NCBI GenBank assembly: GCA_963970005.1
Contig: CAXAMN010006602.1
Location: 108,506-172,505 of the forward strand
DNA length: 64,000 nt
DNA from: Durusdinium trenchii
Taxonomy: Eukaryota; Sar; Dinophyceae; Suessiales; Symbiodiniaceae
Reading direction: 5' to 3'
The notes below the pieces were generated by a model that saw nothing but the letters and a program-made list of their open reading frames with translations, did not search any database and was not told the DNA's origin. Shown piece by piece: positions 23,485 to 39,499 of the stretch. The translations under genes and the position numbers were made by a program. Numbering within the stretch: the first letter of the stretch is position 1; every line of letters begins with the position of its first letter.

Positions 23485-26400
23485 GTATAAGATTTGCTGG
23501 ACCCCCGAAACTTCGGATGTCGTGCACGCGCGGGTGGCAAAAAGGCTTGTTGATTGCCTACGGCGCAATGAAGGCTTGTACGTCAAGTTTGGACAGGCCA
23601 TGTCCACCATGGAAGCTCATTTGGAAGAAAGCTGGCAAGCTCATTTGGCAAGCTCATCTGGCAAGTTCTTTCAAGATTTTTCAAGTAAGCCAGAGAGCCA
23701 TATTGGTTATTATGCAAGGCGAACACCAGCGAGGTGTTGTGCTCTCAGCCTTGCTAAGGACATTGTCCTGCCTGAGGAATACAAAACTGAGCTTCGAAGC
23801 CTGCATGACCAAGCTGCAACCTTTGACTTTCCACAGGCACAGTCTGTTGTCACGCTACCTCAGGTGCAGTAGTCCGAAGGATTATAGATTAACATGCAAT
23901 CTAGATGTATTGATGGGAGAAGTTATGTGTCACGAGCTTTTTGCCACAACTTGAACCTCTGCATGTGCCTTGTCTAGCCTAGCTTCTTCTCCATGTTCCT
24001 CTAGGTGCGCGATGTGGTGGAAGCAGAAATGGGAAAGACATTAGAGGATGTTTTCATTGACTTCCAGGAGGAGCCCATTGCCTCTGCCAGCACCCTCCCA
24101 AACAATCTCATAGCATTTGTTTCGCTGACCTGTTTATCGAGGGTAGGACAGAAGTGCACGCCAAGGTATTGCTCAAGTACATCGTGCCACCTTACGTGGT
24201 GAGTTTGCATCCAATGGTGAAAGCTTGCCGGTAGCTGTGAAGGTCCAGAAGCTTGATGACTATTTTGGAGACAGAGCCAAGAACAGCCAAACAACATGGT
24301 TTGTTTGCTACTGCTTGGGGGTCATCGAAATCCCATTCAGACTCAGCACGCTTGTGATTCTAGGAAGCGTGTTTTCCGCAGCAAACGCAGCAGCATTTGC
24401 AAAGCTTGTGCTCAGTTCACACTTGTATTTCATTCTTAAGGCTACCAGAATGGTATGGGTTTCTATGCAAGCTGCCAAGGAAACCAAACATTCGGGCGCA
24501 AAATGGCTGGGATTTGTTCCTCTACAAGCTAGTGTTATTGGTGGTCGAGCGTGCGTTTGACCTTCCCATGGTCCGAAGCTCAGGACGAATCTCCTGATGC
24601 AAATGGCTCAATGGACAATGGAGGTAGTGAGGTAGTAACAATTAATTACATAACTACTTGGCTGCCAGCAAATCAATGAGCGCATACATAGCCACGTGAG
24701 GTTTGGACTTATGACTACACCAAGCAGCAGCTGGCTGACGAGTTAGACTTTCGTGTTGAAGCCACCCACGCCAGGCGAGCGCAGGCAGAGCTAGCGTCTC
24801 AGCAGCAAGTTGAGTCGAGTTGATGTTTGTAATGTGACCACTTGGGTCCTCGAGGTAAGATGCTTGGACTGAACTGGAAAGGGACAACAGGGGAACCTGC
24901 CGTTTGTGGATTTGAGGATTCTTGCCGACGCTTGAAGGGCAAGGTAGCAGTACCTGAAGTCCAGGAGTTTCTGGACGGCACTCCTTTTGCATGGTTTGGT
25001 TTGCGAAGTGGTTGCAATCTGCGCAGTTGCGGAGGTGAACATTTCAGATGCATTTCTTGACATGCCTAGCCATCATGTTGCCTCATGGCCCTAAGGAAGG
25101 TCTCAGGACATCGTGTCCTGGTCATGGAGTGGATTGATGCACTGGGACCGGCCAGCGATGCTGCTGCACTGCAGAAGGCTAACCTGAAGCCTTCGGACAT
25201 CATGCGCACAGCTACAGAGGCCTTCGGCACACGGATGTTGGTCAATACGGAATGCTAGTAGCTGCTAGTATGTGTGTGTGAAGTCCAGCCTCATGAGTCA
25301 TGGCGTGCCTGAAGATGTTTTTGAAGCTGGCGTGGCGAGGTGAATCGAGTATGACAGGCATCATGCATGTCATTTTTCGCAGTCTTTTGCTGAGGTCTTT
25401 GGCTATCAGATTTTCAGCACTGGACATGTCCATTGTGACCCTCATCCGGGCAACCTCCTGGTACGCTTGAGCCCACCAGGCTCGCCACAGAGGCCAGAAT
25501 CATCCAGAATCCAACAACATGCTGCGGATACCGTGACAAAAGCGAGTGCAAGATGATGGACACACGATTAGGAATATTAAGACACCAATGAAAGAACAGA
25601 CGCGACCAAAACAAAAAGGAGTGCGAGATGTTTTGCACATACACACATATATAGGACATATATATATATATAGTGGTATACATATGTATAAATATTTTAC
25701 ATGTGCGTATATTGCTTTGTTTATTTGGTTTGGTAGTCCTCACGACTTTGAGACATGAACCATCACGAACCACAACCGGCTCAGGTGGCAGCTGGTACTG
25801 CTAGATCACGGCCTTTACTGCGAGTTGAGTCCAAAACTACGTGGCTTGGTATCAACCGTTTGCGAGCCACGCGGGCTACTGCAGCGTAGTGGTGCAGTGT
25901 AGTGGTGATTCGGAGAATTCGAAGCCGCCCTGCTGATCCTACTGATGCGAAAAGATTGCCTGGCAGTCAATGCACGTGTATTGAGAACAAACCGTCATCG
26001 TCAGTGGAGAGCGTAAACACTGTCAGGCAGGCAGTGCCAGGAATGACATATCAATAAACTGGCATGGGCAGTTTGACAAGGTTTCCGGACACACGGCAGA
26101 AATTCAAGATCACCACCTGGCAACTGTATTGTTCAGGTGTTGAACACCATGCTCAACAGAAGCATGAGAATTGGTAATGACCCAAGAACCCTCCTGCCTG
26201 ACCAAACAGCCATAACGGATGTCGTTTCGCCAGAGCTGCTGCGATTAGATGCAACATGATGCAACTGCTAGATATGGAGTAGCTTTTTCGATGTGGAGGG
26301 CAATGATCCGACCACCACACATCTCGAGAATCAAAAGGCCAGAAGCTCGATGCTCGACCCGGACTGTTCCTTTGGCTGTGGAGGCCGTGAGTATGCCGAC

Positions 26401-29400
26401 TTTTGGGTGTCTGCCGCGCTGGGAGACACGGAAAAGACTGTGAAGATCTGCGGGCAGTGGGGCATCGTCGACCAGGCTAGGGCCTCAGTCTGCAAGAAAC
26501 AGTTCTTCCTTGCTTTCCTTTTTTTCGCGGAAAGGGTTTCCACGACTTTCTTGTTTTGCACGGTGTTGTGTTCAAATATGTTCAAAATTCTTCCAAAACC
26601 AATTAGTAGAGAGTTGGTTGGAGCCTTTGATAGTTTCGATGCCTTTTCCTCTCTCATCGCTTTCAGCAGGATGCCGCTGAACTGTTCGCTTCTTTGACCC
26701 AGTTCTGGCGTGTGCGGCTCGGCGGTGCTCGCCTTGCGAACCTGGCGCAGCTCTTTGGTGGAAAGAGTAGTGCGCCAGATGTGGTGGAGCCTTAGCTACA
26801 AGAGACAGATTTCATAGAGACATGGAGATTGTGCAGATGAGTCTAACCTTTTTCTAGCGGCGTGTATATAGTCACGTGAATTTCTCAATCTTGACTGGTT
26901 GTGACTCGCGGAATCCTTGCGTTAGTTTACTTGTTTTGGAGTTTAACTTGTGGTTCATCGTGGGTCGGGTGGAGTGTTTCAATGCGCAGTTGCCTCACCC
27001 AGGTGAAAGCAAGGCCACATAAGATGACTCCCAAGCAATTGGCCGAGGCCCGATCCTTGTGGATCAAAGTCAAGGTTTTGACATGTTTGTATATCATCCG
27101 AGAAGTGATCGTATCTGTGGCACGCACAAATATTGTTTATTTATGTATATATATATATATATAGTTAAAAACAAAAATAAGGAACCATAGTTTACAAATT
27201 GTATTATACAACCATGAAAACACACCCTCAAAAGGACCTAAATGCAACGGTCAACTTGCCAACGCCGAGAAGTTTCACCTATGTCATGCCATTGCCCCTG
27301 TGTGACGAGGCACAAACCAAGCTGAAGGCCCGGGCCAAAAAGATCCTTGGTGACACCAGCGCTTTTCCGCGAGAGCCTCTCGGTCTATTTGGGGAGCAGG
27401 AGTCGCATGCCAGATGGCCATCTCCGTGGCATCGAGTGTAATTCTCTTTGGGGGTTGGCTTTCCCTTGGCATGTGGCAACAAGTTCGTTCCCTATGTGCC
27501 GGTATCCTCAGGCTTGTGTGATCAATGTTAGGTTGATCTGGATGTTGGAAGAAGGCAGGTTTGCAATGCCTCTGAATATACGTGTGGTGCCATTGACACA
27601 TTGGCCTTTTGAAGCTTGGCACGGCACTAACAAAACAATTACTTCCAAAAGACTTGGCACAAAATGATTTCAGGTTGCTCTTTGTGGGCCGCAGCCTCAA
27701 CATGATCCGCTCGGCGAACTTTGCCTTGGGCACGGCCGTGAACCGAGTCGCCATCCTGGCAGAGTGCGCTGCTGCAGGAAGATTTGGGGAGCAAGACAAG
27801 ACCACCTAAGACTCATACGACCCCAACAAAAACGAATGTGAATGTGGGGGCTCCTGACCTTACTACTAGTTACTAGGAGCAAGGACGCTGCTAGGGGCTC
27901 CTGGAGTTTTCATGAATTTTCTTGCTCTGTGTGGCGGCTAAGAGTTGAAAGCGTCCCAGATGCACTCTGAAGCTCGATCTCGTTTGGCGGAACTGAATGC
28001 CGTGCGGGCAGGATCCACCCTGGACAATGGGACCTTGGGAAAGCGGCTTGCGCTTCTCAATTTTCACTTCCGCACTTTGGATTCAAGTCAGCTTCACGTG
28101 GTCATAGCCCTTCGATGAGTCACCTTAATTTTATATCTGTGTGTGTGTGCCAACCCCCGTTTCAAGGGACACTAACCTATTCTACTCTATTCAGCTTGAG
28201 TCCGCTTGAATTTGCACTCTGTATAGAAGCAGGGGGGCAACCCCATGGGCCCATGGATGCAGTTGGTTGTCCAACGAAGAGGGCTGCATTCCATGGCTGA
28301 TATGATCCTGGGATGCTAGGATCACGTACCTGCTTCGAGAAGAACCTACGCAAGTGCAGAGCTGTCTCCTTCTTTGTTGTGCAGTAAGCGTCTAATGCAC
28401 TAGACTGCTATTGCACTAACTAACTCTAAAGTGCTAACGCTCACCGCGAATAGCCTCTACGGGTGACTCGCAGCTTCTTCCCACTGTGGTAAGCTGTGTG
28501 AACCCTACGGGGCGCCATTACTGCGTTGAACTTCCTCTCCTCTTCGTAGGAGTGCTGTACTGAGTTTTTCCCACTGAATTCTCTGCCGAACTTTCATACT
28601 CGAAGTGTGACTGACAGAAACGTTTCACCCTGTTCACGTGAAGCTTTACTGCAGAGTCCACTGTAAGTTATCCTGGAATACTGTTTAACTGTGGAGATGT
28701 TCCGATTTTTCAATTTTTACTGAATTTTACAAGCGCCGATTTCGGCTTCTCGGCCAGTGCCTACGGGCCCGTGCCGTTCGCTCGCAAGAGCATCCACCCC
28801 ACCCCGCACCCCCTGCACCTTTTCTTGTTTTTCCTTGCCATTTCGCTTGTGTTGTTCTTTCCTTCAGGCTTGTTAGGAGAGATCCAGGCTCGTTTAGTCA
28901 ACGCACGCCCTGCCCCCCCCCGGCACCCCCTGCACCTTTCTCTTCTTCCTTGCTTTTTCGCTTGTCTTGTTCTTTTCTTCAGGCTTGTTAGGTGGCATCC
29001 AGGCTCGTTTAGTCAATGCACGCCCGAACACCCCTCCACACCCGTGGCAAAAAAGAAAAACAAAGAACAGAACAAGAAAGCGAAAAAGAAAAAAAACGCA
29101 GGACAAGCACGCTTTGTGCTGCAGCGTTGCGGCTTTCCAGAAAAAACGTTTGCATTGAGTCCTTCTAGCTGCGCCGACACGGTTCCTTGTGTGTGTGTGT
29201 CAACCCCTGTTTCAAGGGACACTAACCTATTCTACTCTATTCAGCTTGAACCCGCTTGAATTTGCACTCTGTATAGAAGCAGGGGGACAACCCCATGGAT
29301 GCAGTTGGTTGTCCAACGAAGAGGGCTGCATTCCATGGCTGATATGATCCTGGGACGCTAGGATCACGTACCTGCTTTGAGAAGAACCTACGTAAGTGCA

Positions 29401-29782
29401 GAGCTGTCTCCTTCTTTGTTGTGCGGTAAGCGTCTAATGCACTAGACTGCTATTGCATTAACTAACTCTAACGTGATAACGCTCACCGCGAATAGCCTGA
29501 AGTCAAGCTCTACGGAGCACTCTTCTCATGTGTGTTCAGCTGAGGCGTGCAAGGCTTGCTGGCCTCTGGGCGTGCATAGAAGACTACATCCGTGAGCAGC
29601 GGAGCACACAGCCTTTGAAAGCACACAGTCCTAAGGCTGCCTATCGCTTGTTCCAGTGGTACCAATACTTCGAGGCGAATGCCACCAAGACCCTTGGTGC
29701 AGCTTTCATGCTGGGCTTGGCACCCTTAGTCATCGCTGCGGGACCGGTCTTCCACAGCAAGGTGGGCAAACCAGTGCCATGA
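23485..29782 (+). CDS. ABC1/ADCK (UbiB-type) atypical kinase, ADCK1-like, 17 exons
   Basis: Exons: 23485-23611, 23759-23836, 24005-24089, 24166-24250, 24480-24570, 24701-24793, 24938 to about 24960, 25100-25219, 25383-25492, 25785-25828, 26384-26475, 26670-26786, 27003-27074, 27328-27374, 27674 to about 27780, about 27960-28097, 29540-29782. The spliced protein shows the family hallmarks in order: YVKFGQ (the KxGQ motif), VLPEEY, PIASASIAQVH (the family's Ala-rich nucleotide loop), VAVKVQK (catalytic Lys), ADELDFRVEA, RVLVMEWID, HCDPHPGN (catalytic loop), LVLLDHGLY (DFG equivalent), then ILGDTSAFPRELLFVGR and a C-terminal hydrophobic segment near residue 60 of the last exon. These kinases act in mitochondria or plastids on lipid and quinone metabolism. 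LDHGLY and HCDPHPGN point to the ADCK1 side of the family. All core residues are present. The N-terminal targeting exon is not identified. Confidence 0.85.
27846..27904 (+). repeat. CTAGTAG-family repeat in ABC1 intron
   Basis: GGGGCTCCTGACCTTACTAC followed by TAGTTACTAGGAGCAAGG and ACGCTGCTAGGGGCTCCTGG: a little over one unit of the roughly 40-bp family described at 49120-49482, in the opposite orientation. Confidence 0.8.
28139..28456 (+). repeat. Direct repeat, left copy, in ABC1 intron
   Basis: Starts GTGTGTGTGTGCCAACCCCC and ends CACCGCGAATAGCCT. It matches 29189-29498 along its whole length with few changes. The left copy has an eight-base GGGCCCAT insertion that the right copy lacks. 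Confidence 0.9.
28807..29026 (+). repeat. Two-copy tandem repeat, period 117 bp
   Basis: 28807-28909 and 28924-29026 both run from CACCCCCTGCACCTTT through CTTCAGGCTTGTTAGG and CCAGGCTCGTTTAGTCAA to GCACGCC. A purine-rich tract follows at 29049-29101. Both lie between the two larger direct repeats. Confidence 0.85.
29189..29498 (+). repeat. Direct repeat, right copy, in ABC1 intron
   Basis: Second copy of 28139-28456, same orientation, ending 41 bases before the last exon of the ABC1 gene. The pair flanks about 730 bases, which resembles the layout of a miniature LTR element, though no primer-binding site or target duplication was found. Confidence 0.9.
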
Positions 29783-33299
<3,517 letters not shown>

Positions 33300-34884
33300 G
33301 CTGGCGGCTTTCGTGAGATTGCTGGGGCGTATTCTTGTGTAGTGAATGCGTTCTGGGAGGAATTCAATTCCGTTCCCTTTTCTTGGGCATGTCTTTGTGC
33401 GGCAGATGTGTCCTGAAGATCTTGCTGCTTGCTTTTGCTACAGTGAAAATGTTACCCCGAGACAGACCACTGAATAACCAATCACCAAGAAACATGCAAT
33501 ACCAGCATCAGCTGTTGTCACACTTATATGAAAATATATATTCATGCTCCGAATGCTGCTACGGTTGTAGCCGTAGCAATAGAATAGAGATACTCCAAGG
33601 GAGAGACATGCGATTGGGCATGTCAAAGAGTCGTAGGTAGGTAGAAAGGGGACAATTCACCATGACAGTTTGGACTATCTGGGCACCAGCCATCAACACG
33701 CAAACATGCCCGCATTCTGTATCATTCTGTCAGAAGATGGTTTTGAGCATGCAGAGCTAAACAACATCACCAATATTCGTTCTTTTGCGTCGACACATTG
33801 CCTTTATGCCAGGTATTCGCCATCTTTCTTTTTTGGCCAAGCCCTGGCTGTTTGGCAGGCGTGCAGTGCACTCGCTGAACTGCCCTCAAAGAGAGTGAAT
33901 ATATATATATATATACACACATATAGCTATATATATCTCATAAATATAGTTATATATATATATATAGATCAAAGCACATGTATATATCTTTGTTCAGTAG
34001 TTTGTTTTTGATTTTTTAGTGTGCCATATGATTCAGCCCTTGCACCTGGTGAGGTGAACAATTGTATGGTGACGCCCGTGCCATCGCAGCAGTCCACAGC
34101 ACCGGCCACACCGGGCCGGCCACTCCACACCTTGCAGCCAGCAACTCGGGCACGTCATGTTGGCTGAGGCGGACACAAGACTGGGATGGTGATTGCCATG
34201 AACATGCAGATGTGCAATTAGCAATATTAGCATGTATGCACAAAGTCTATGATATGTATTGAGGTGCGCATGCCTTTACTTGAGTAGTGTGGAAGTATGT
34301 CAGAAGCTGGCCTAGAGGTGAGGGACATTTAGTCGTGCAGGCGCAATCAGGACCACTGCAGAAGGTTACTGTAAGTATCGTCAACATACATGTAGCCACT
34401 AAAGCTGGGAACTTGAGCACACCATTTTCCGCAGTGCCAGCTCAAACTGTTTATTGTGCAAGCCCAGCTTTACAGACCCAGCTCTGGTGTATGCCTCAGT
34501 GGTTATTTGGTGGGGAGAAACCATGTCACCCATGTTTTTCTTCACGCGGTGATCAGCCAATCGCGAAGCGATGGTGGCCACCCGCCCGACCCGCTCATGG
34601 CGGCTCCTTGGTTTGCAGATGCCAACTGGTTGAAACTAAGTGTTGCTGTTGCTAATGGGCAGTTGGCTCCAATGGCAACATTTTGCATAAGTCGGGCATC
34701 TACCGATTCAAGTGGCGAGAGTCTCCCGGCGCGAATCAACTGTCAAGACACTATTTTTTTGATATTTTGAATCCATACTGGCCAGCACTCCGGCGTTGAC
34801 AGTTGCAGAATCAGCTCGGTGACCCAGGCAGTGACGGCTGGAGCTCTCATTGGACAGCCTCAGTTCGCAGAGACTTGGCTACAA

Positions 34885-34980
34885 GCTACTAGGAATAAAG
34901 GGCATCGCTACTAGGAGCAAGGACGCTACTAGGGGCTCCTGGCCTTACTACTAGGAACAAGAAGCTACTAGGAGCAACTG
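34885..34980 (+). repeat. CTAGTAG-family repeat, about two units
   Basis: GCTACTAGGAATAAAGGGCA then TCGCTACTAGGAGCAAGGAC, GCTACTAGGGGCTCCTGGCC and TTACTACTAGGAACAAGAAG. Same family as 49120-49482, opposite orientation. Confidence 0.85.
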
Positions 34981-35536
34981 GTGCTTTCTGAGAGTCTTTT
35001 TGAGTGATGCTCATCGCTTTCCATCTTGCCCTCGTTGAAGAGGTTCAGTGAAGCAGGCACCTCATAGGATGAAGTTTTTGTTTTATATACAAAACATTTA
35101 CATTCACAGATCAGATACATCATATTACACACACACACATATATATATATATATCAGTCCTACCTTGGGCTTCTCCTGAGGATTTGCAAAGCACTGCACC
35201 ACAGTGGCCAGAGGCAGATGATGAGCTGGGAGCCTGGATCAAAACATGCGGTTTAATTTGGAGCTTTTTCTCTGCTCAGCTGAAGATGACTAGTGAGGAG
35301 TGTGGAAGAACTTATATAATTAATTTCGTCTCCGAGATTCACTGGATGTCCCAGGCGTGCACTCAATCAGCCAAAGCCAAAGAAAAAGGCCAGGGCAAAA
35401 GGAGCCAAACGAGCAGTCGCTTGTTTGGCATCAGATTTTTGGGGCTGAGGGTAGCAGTGTTAATTATGGTCTATGGATGTCTATGGGCTAATTCCCAGCA
35501 CCACAATAGATAGCGCCCATTGAATAGACAAATGCC

Positions 35537-35592
35537 TACTCATCACATGTGCTTCATGATCGGTTACTCATCACATGTGCTTCATGATCGGT
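35537..35592 (+). repeat. Exact 28-bp tandem duplication
   Basis: A 28-base unit beginning TACTCATCACATGTGCTTCA is present twice with no gap and no mismatch. Confidence 0.9.
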
Positions 35593-36521
35593 CTTGATTT
35601 CATTGCGGGAAGTCTTGGCGTCGTAAGGTCAGTTGGCAAGAAGACCCTTTCTGTTTGCCATGGGTGTGGCCCCCCCCCAAAGTGTAAACATGTGTTGTAA
35701 AGCTTGTGCGCCCAGCGAAGAAGGTGCCCCAGCATCTGGAGAACAGGTGGTCACCTGACAAAAGCACGGGGTCCGTTTGAAAAGGTTTAATGATGTATCA
35801 GCTTGCATTTTAACATGGACTGCTTGATGTGAAAGCTGTGATTTAACATTCCGCTGCTCAGTGTGCGACCCTTCCCTTCCTTTATGTAGTATCGTCTTAG
35901 GCATGCACACGAGCACTTGGGATCCCGTATGGGTTGTCCTTGTAATTCTGGCTGACGGAGGGTAGACTTGGTTCTGTGGTTGTGGGGGTCGTTCTTTGCT
36001 TGCAGCTTCCAAGGCTCAGAAGTATGATGTTCGTGGGCACCGGCTGCGGTATCTTGGCTGCGGTGCCAGCACATTCGACCCCACTTGGAGCTTGGCCTGA
36101 GGACAGGAAAGCGTCAGTCGAAGGTGGGCAAGGCTGGGACCACAGTGCGGCACCAGGGTCAACATCTTTTTGGCACCAGGGTGATATCATGGAGGAGGGT
36201 CCACCCCATGCAGGTTATCGAGGCAAAGAGCGAGGAGGCTCCACCTGTTGAAGAGGTTCGCCGGGTGTTGAGTTGGTCGTGGAGTCGTATGGCACCAACT
36301 TCTGTGGGAGCCTTCAACGTGGAGATGTTGTTCAAAACATGAGCTCAAGTGACGCATTGAGCTCACTTTGAGTGACACATTGAGCAGAACGACCAAACGC
36401 CCACCCCTCCTGGATCCTCCCAGGCTGCAGTTGAACCTGCCATGAGCGCTCCAGAGCGACCTCGGGAGAGGCAGGGCCTTTGATTTCTCCACAGTGATGG
36501 TGAGATGCGAATGGTGAGAAG

Positions 36522-36588
36522 AGTAGCGTCTTTGTTACTAGCAGCGATGCACTTTGCTACTAGTAGCTTCTTGTTACTAGAAGCGATT
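36522..36588. repeat. CTAGTAG-family repeat fragment
   Basis: GTAGCGTCTTTGTTACTAGC, then AGCGATGCACTTTGCTACTA and GTAGCTTCTTGTTACTAGAA. Most like the fragment in the ARF intron. Confidence 0.65.
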
Positions 36589-39499
36589 TCACTTTAGGCC
36601 CCGCCTTCCATTTGCACCTGTGCCGCGGGCTCCCCACACACATTCCGCAGCCTCGGCGATGCTGGCAATGGCGAGGCAGGAAACATGTTTCTTTCGAGAA
36701 ACTGTGGGAAAGACTTCTTTTGATGGAGATTTGGTTGCCAAGGCCTGAGAAGTTGTGGTCCAAAAGATCTGTAGAGAAGCTGGAGCGGGATGATTGACCT
36801 TCTCAGCCGCGAGCCATGCCACATACCGGGATTCACTTGTTTAAGGCACTTCTTGAATTCCCGAAGGCTTTGTTTCAGATCCACATCTACATCTACAGCA
36901 CCATTTTTTCCGACTTGTGCCATCTACTTTGAACCTGCTGTAGATGGGTGAGCGAGCTCTGAATGAACAGTTGTGAGCAGGAGCCAATCACCGATGAGGA
37001 ATTGGCGAAGCTGGAGGTGGCCTCCTTGCACAGGTCAATATTGATACAGTATTGCATGGTAGCGGCGCAAGTTAGCAAAACAAGTGCAAGGATCCCATAG
37101 GATCCCCATTCAAAAGGCTTGTGGTTTGGTTTGTGCATCACCCATTCTAAAGGCCTCCATGAATTTGGGAACCGATCCGAGCCGGTATTTTGATGACTTT
37201 GGGAGCCAGGCTCTCCCACCCTTTTGCACATGGTATGCACAAAAAATGGCAATCAAGACCGCCATCAACGATATAAGCCACATCCAACACGCACACACAC
37301 ACACAGTTGAAAACACAAAGAACCATAGATGTACATAGTTGCATATATATATATATATACGCATATATATATATATATATACCCATTATATGTCGCCATT
37401 CTGCTATTCCGACATATTCGATTGTTGTTGAGGCAAGTATAGAGGAAAAGCAACTCGAGTTTGAGCAGCTGATTGGTCGGACCCCGTCGCTCGGCTTGGG
37501 GTGGAAAGCAAGCTTGACCTTCGGCGTTTTGCAAGGGTCTTCAGGGGTCGCCACGATCCAGTCATGGCTGATTGTAGAATCTTCCTTGTGAATTGGGCAC
37601 GTGCAGAAGAACGTGTGGCACGATCAGACAATAAAAGTCTGATTGCTGCGAGGAATAGGTGATGCATGGTGACAAATCGGGTGCGGCTCCCAAACTAAAG
37701 AAGCTGTTTTGGTCCGTTCAGGCTGAAATTTGTGGTCCACAACCCAAGTACTGAGTACTGTAAATCAGAAGTGTTTTTGCTGGCTGGATCGCCCGCGCAC
37801 GTGGCAGACACCTTGGATGCTCTCAGGAAATCAACAGTTCTGTTTTGCACACGCTGCCGAGGAGTCGCCCGAGCATATCAAGAATTTCCAGTCACAGCAG
37901 CGTTGGTGTGGTCAGATCTGCTAGTCAAGGGCCGTTGGGTCCACTCAGCGCCCTGCCTGAAGTTTGGGGTAAAGGGAGAGAGAGAGAGAGAGAGCAAAAG
38001 AGAAAGCGAAAGAAAGAGATCGATTATCATGGTATTTGTTATGGATTTCTCAAGAACATGTTGCAACCCCTCTTCTGAGAATACCTTTTGACGGCACTCT
38101 TACGGCACCAAGGGCGCGACATCCCAGTTCCGAAAGCTTTGCATCCCAGCAGCTTCCAGAGACGGACACGACCAATGGAAGCTGTCAGTGCCCTTCGACA
38201 GCTGCAGGACCCCGGCAAAGCTCGCCTTGGGCTTCGTATTGCGTTTCCACATGTGTGCAAACATCTGGATAGGCTGATTTCTTTCCGCCCTTGGCTCTCA
38301 CATGCTTTCACACTGCCAGGAGAAGATTCAAAGCAGCTTGGCACCTGAGGACCGGAAATGGCAGCATAGCGCTGCGTTGTGAAAGCGGTCAGAAACAAGT
38401 GCCGATCATACTGCTCGTGTGGGTGTGTAATGAAGGCATTGCAAGCTGCTTGGACAGCAAACGCCAAGTTGGTCCCAAGACCAGCGGCAAAAACCTTGCG
38501 GAGCCCTGGTCGTTGATCGGAGGAGAAAAAGAAAGTTCAGCTCGGAGAGGTGGCCATGCGGGATCTTCGTGCCTTGCCGAAAGCCGGCGGATTGGACCTT
38601 TGACACATGACATGGATGTGGACGGAAAGCCGGAGGGATTCACGTGACACTGGAAGATCCCTAGCCTGGCACGATTGGAGCTATCATGAAAAGTCATGTG
38701 CTGGCGGCATCAGGTGCGGACTTGAGCCATATGTTGAGGAGGCGGAGCTGAAGCACAGAGTGCTGGAGTTTGTTTACCATTTTGATCAATTTTTTTGATC
38801 CATTATGATCCATTAGCTGACCTACGGAACAGGACAAAGCGATCCTCAGCTTTTTCATCCTTCAATTTGTTCTTTAAATATAATCCTTCAATCATGCTAG
38901 GAATGAATTTGTTGGCTGGTTCGCCTTTTGGTTGAATTTCCTGCAGTTCAGTGCCTTCGTTTAGGCGCAATCAGTATCCATCCCCCTACCCTTTGAAGGT
39001 TTGTTTGGTGCACCGGTCTGCTTGGTCCAGAGTTGGCGTGATTGGCCTTGTTTGCAGGTCTACCTTCAAGCTTGAGCAGTTCGACCTAAAGCCAGGAGGG
39101 TCCAAAAGCGTGGATGAAGTGTGTCTTGTCTGAACAAAGTTGATCATTTGGCTGAAGAGCGTGATGCAACATGTTCGTCACCTGCAGCAACCCAGGTTTG
39201 GAAGCCAACCTGTGCAGCGGCCTGACGTGAATGTGAAGCGCGTGCGGGAGGAGCTGCGGGGAATGGAGGGTGGTTTTGACAAGGAGTTCAATCGATTTGT
39301 TGTTCAATCAAACTGCAAGCAAGACTGTTTCATAAGCAGTGATTTGTTGCCATTCCCCATGTGTAGCAGTGTAGCAGTGAGAAGATGCAGAAAATTGTGG
39401 ATGGAGTAGTCACAGCAATTGCGGGGCGCTTTGGGCAGCCATTCCGGCTTAAACTGCTAGCATCTCCGAGCTGTGGCCGGTGTGAAGTGCCAAACGAGC

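Larger units (their letters stand above)
33300..39499. other. Unresolved region with coding-like fragments
   Basis: No gene could be named, but several frames look like real exons: around 36008-36100 (either AQKYDVRGHRLRYLGC or, one frame over, MMFVGTGCGILAAVPA), 36260-36345 (VVESYGTNFCGSL), 37415-37560 (EEKQLEFEQLIGRTPSLGLG), 37732-37968 (KSEVFLLAGSPAHVADTLDA), 38088-38348 and 39196-39310 (RPDVNVKRVREELRGMEGGF). They are all read on the + strand and are probably pieces of one or two multi-exon genes. TA microsatellites lie at 33898-33967, 35137-35156 and 37343-37384, and a GA run at 37977-37994. Confidence 0.4.

Noticed and set aside
39473-39499. Upstream GTG start for eIF3m
   Set aside because: The extra nine residues depend on a GTG start; the ATG at 39500 opens with a family-like N-terminus.
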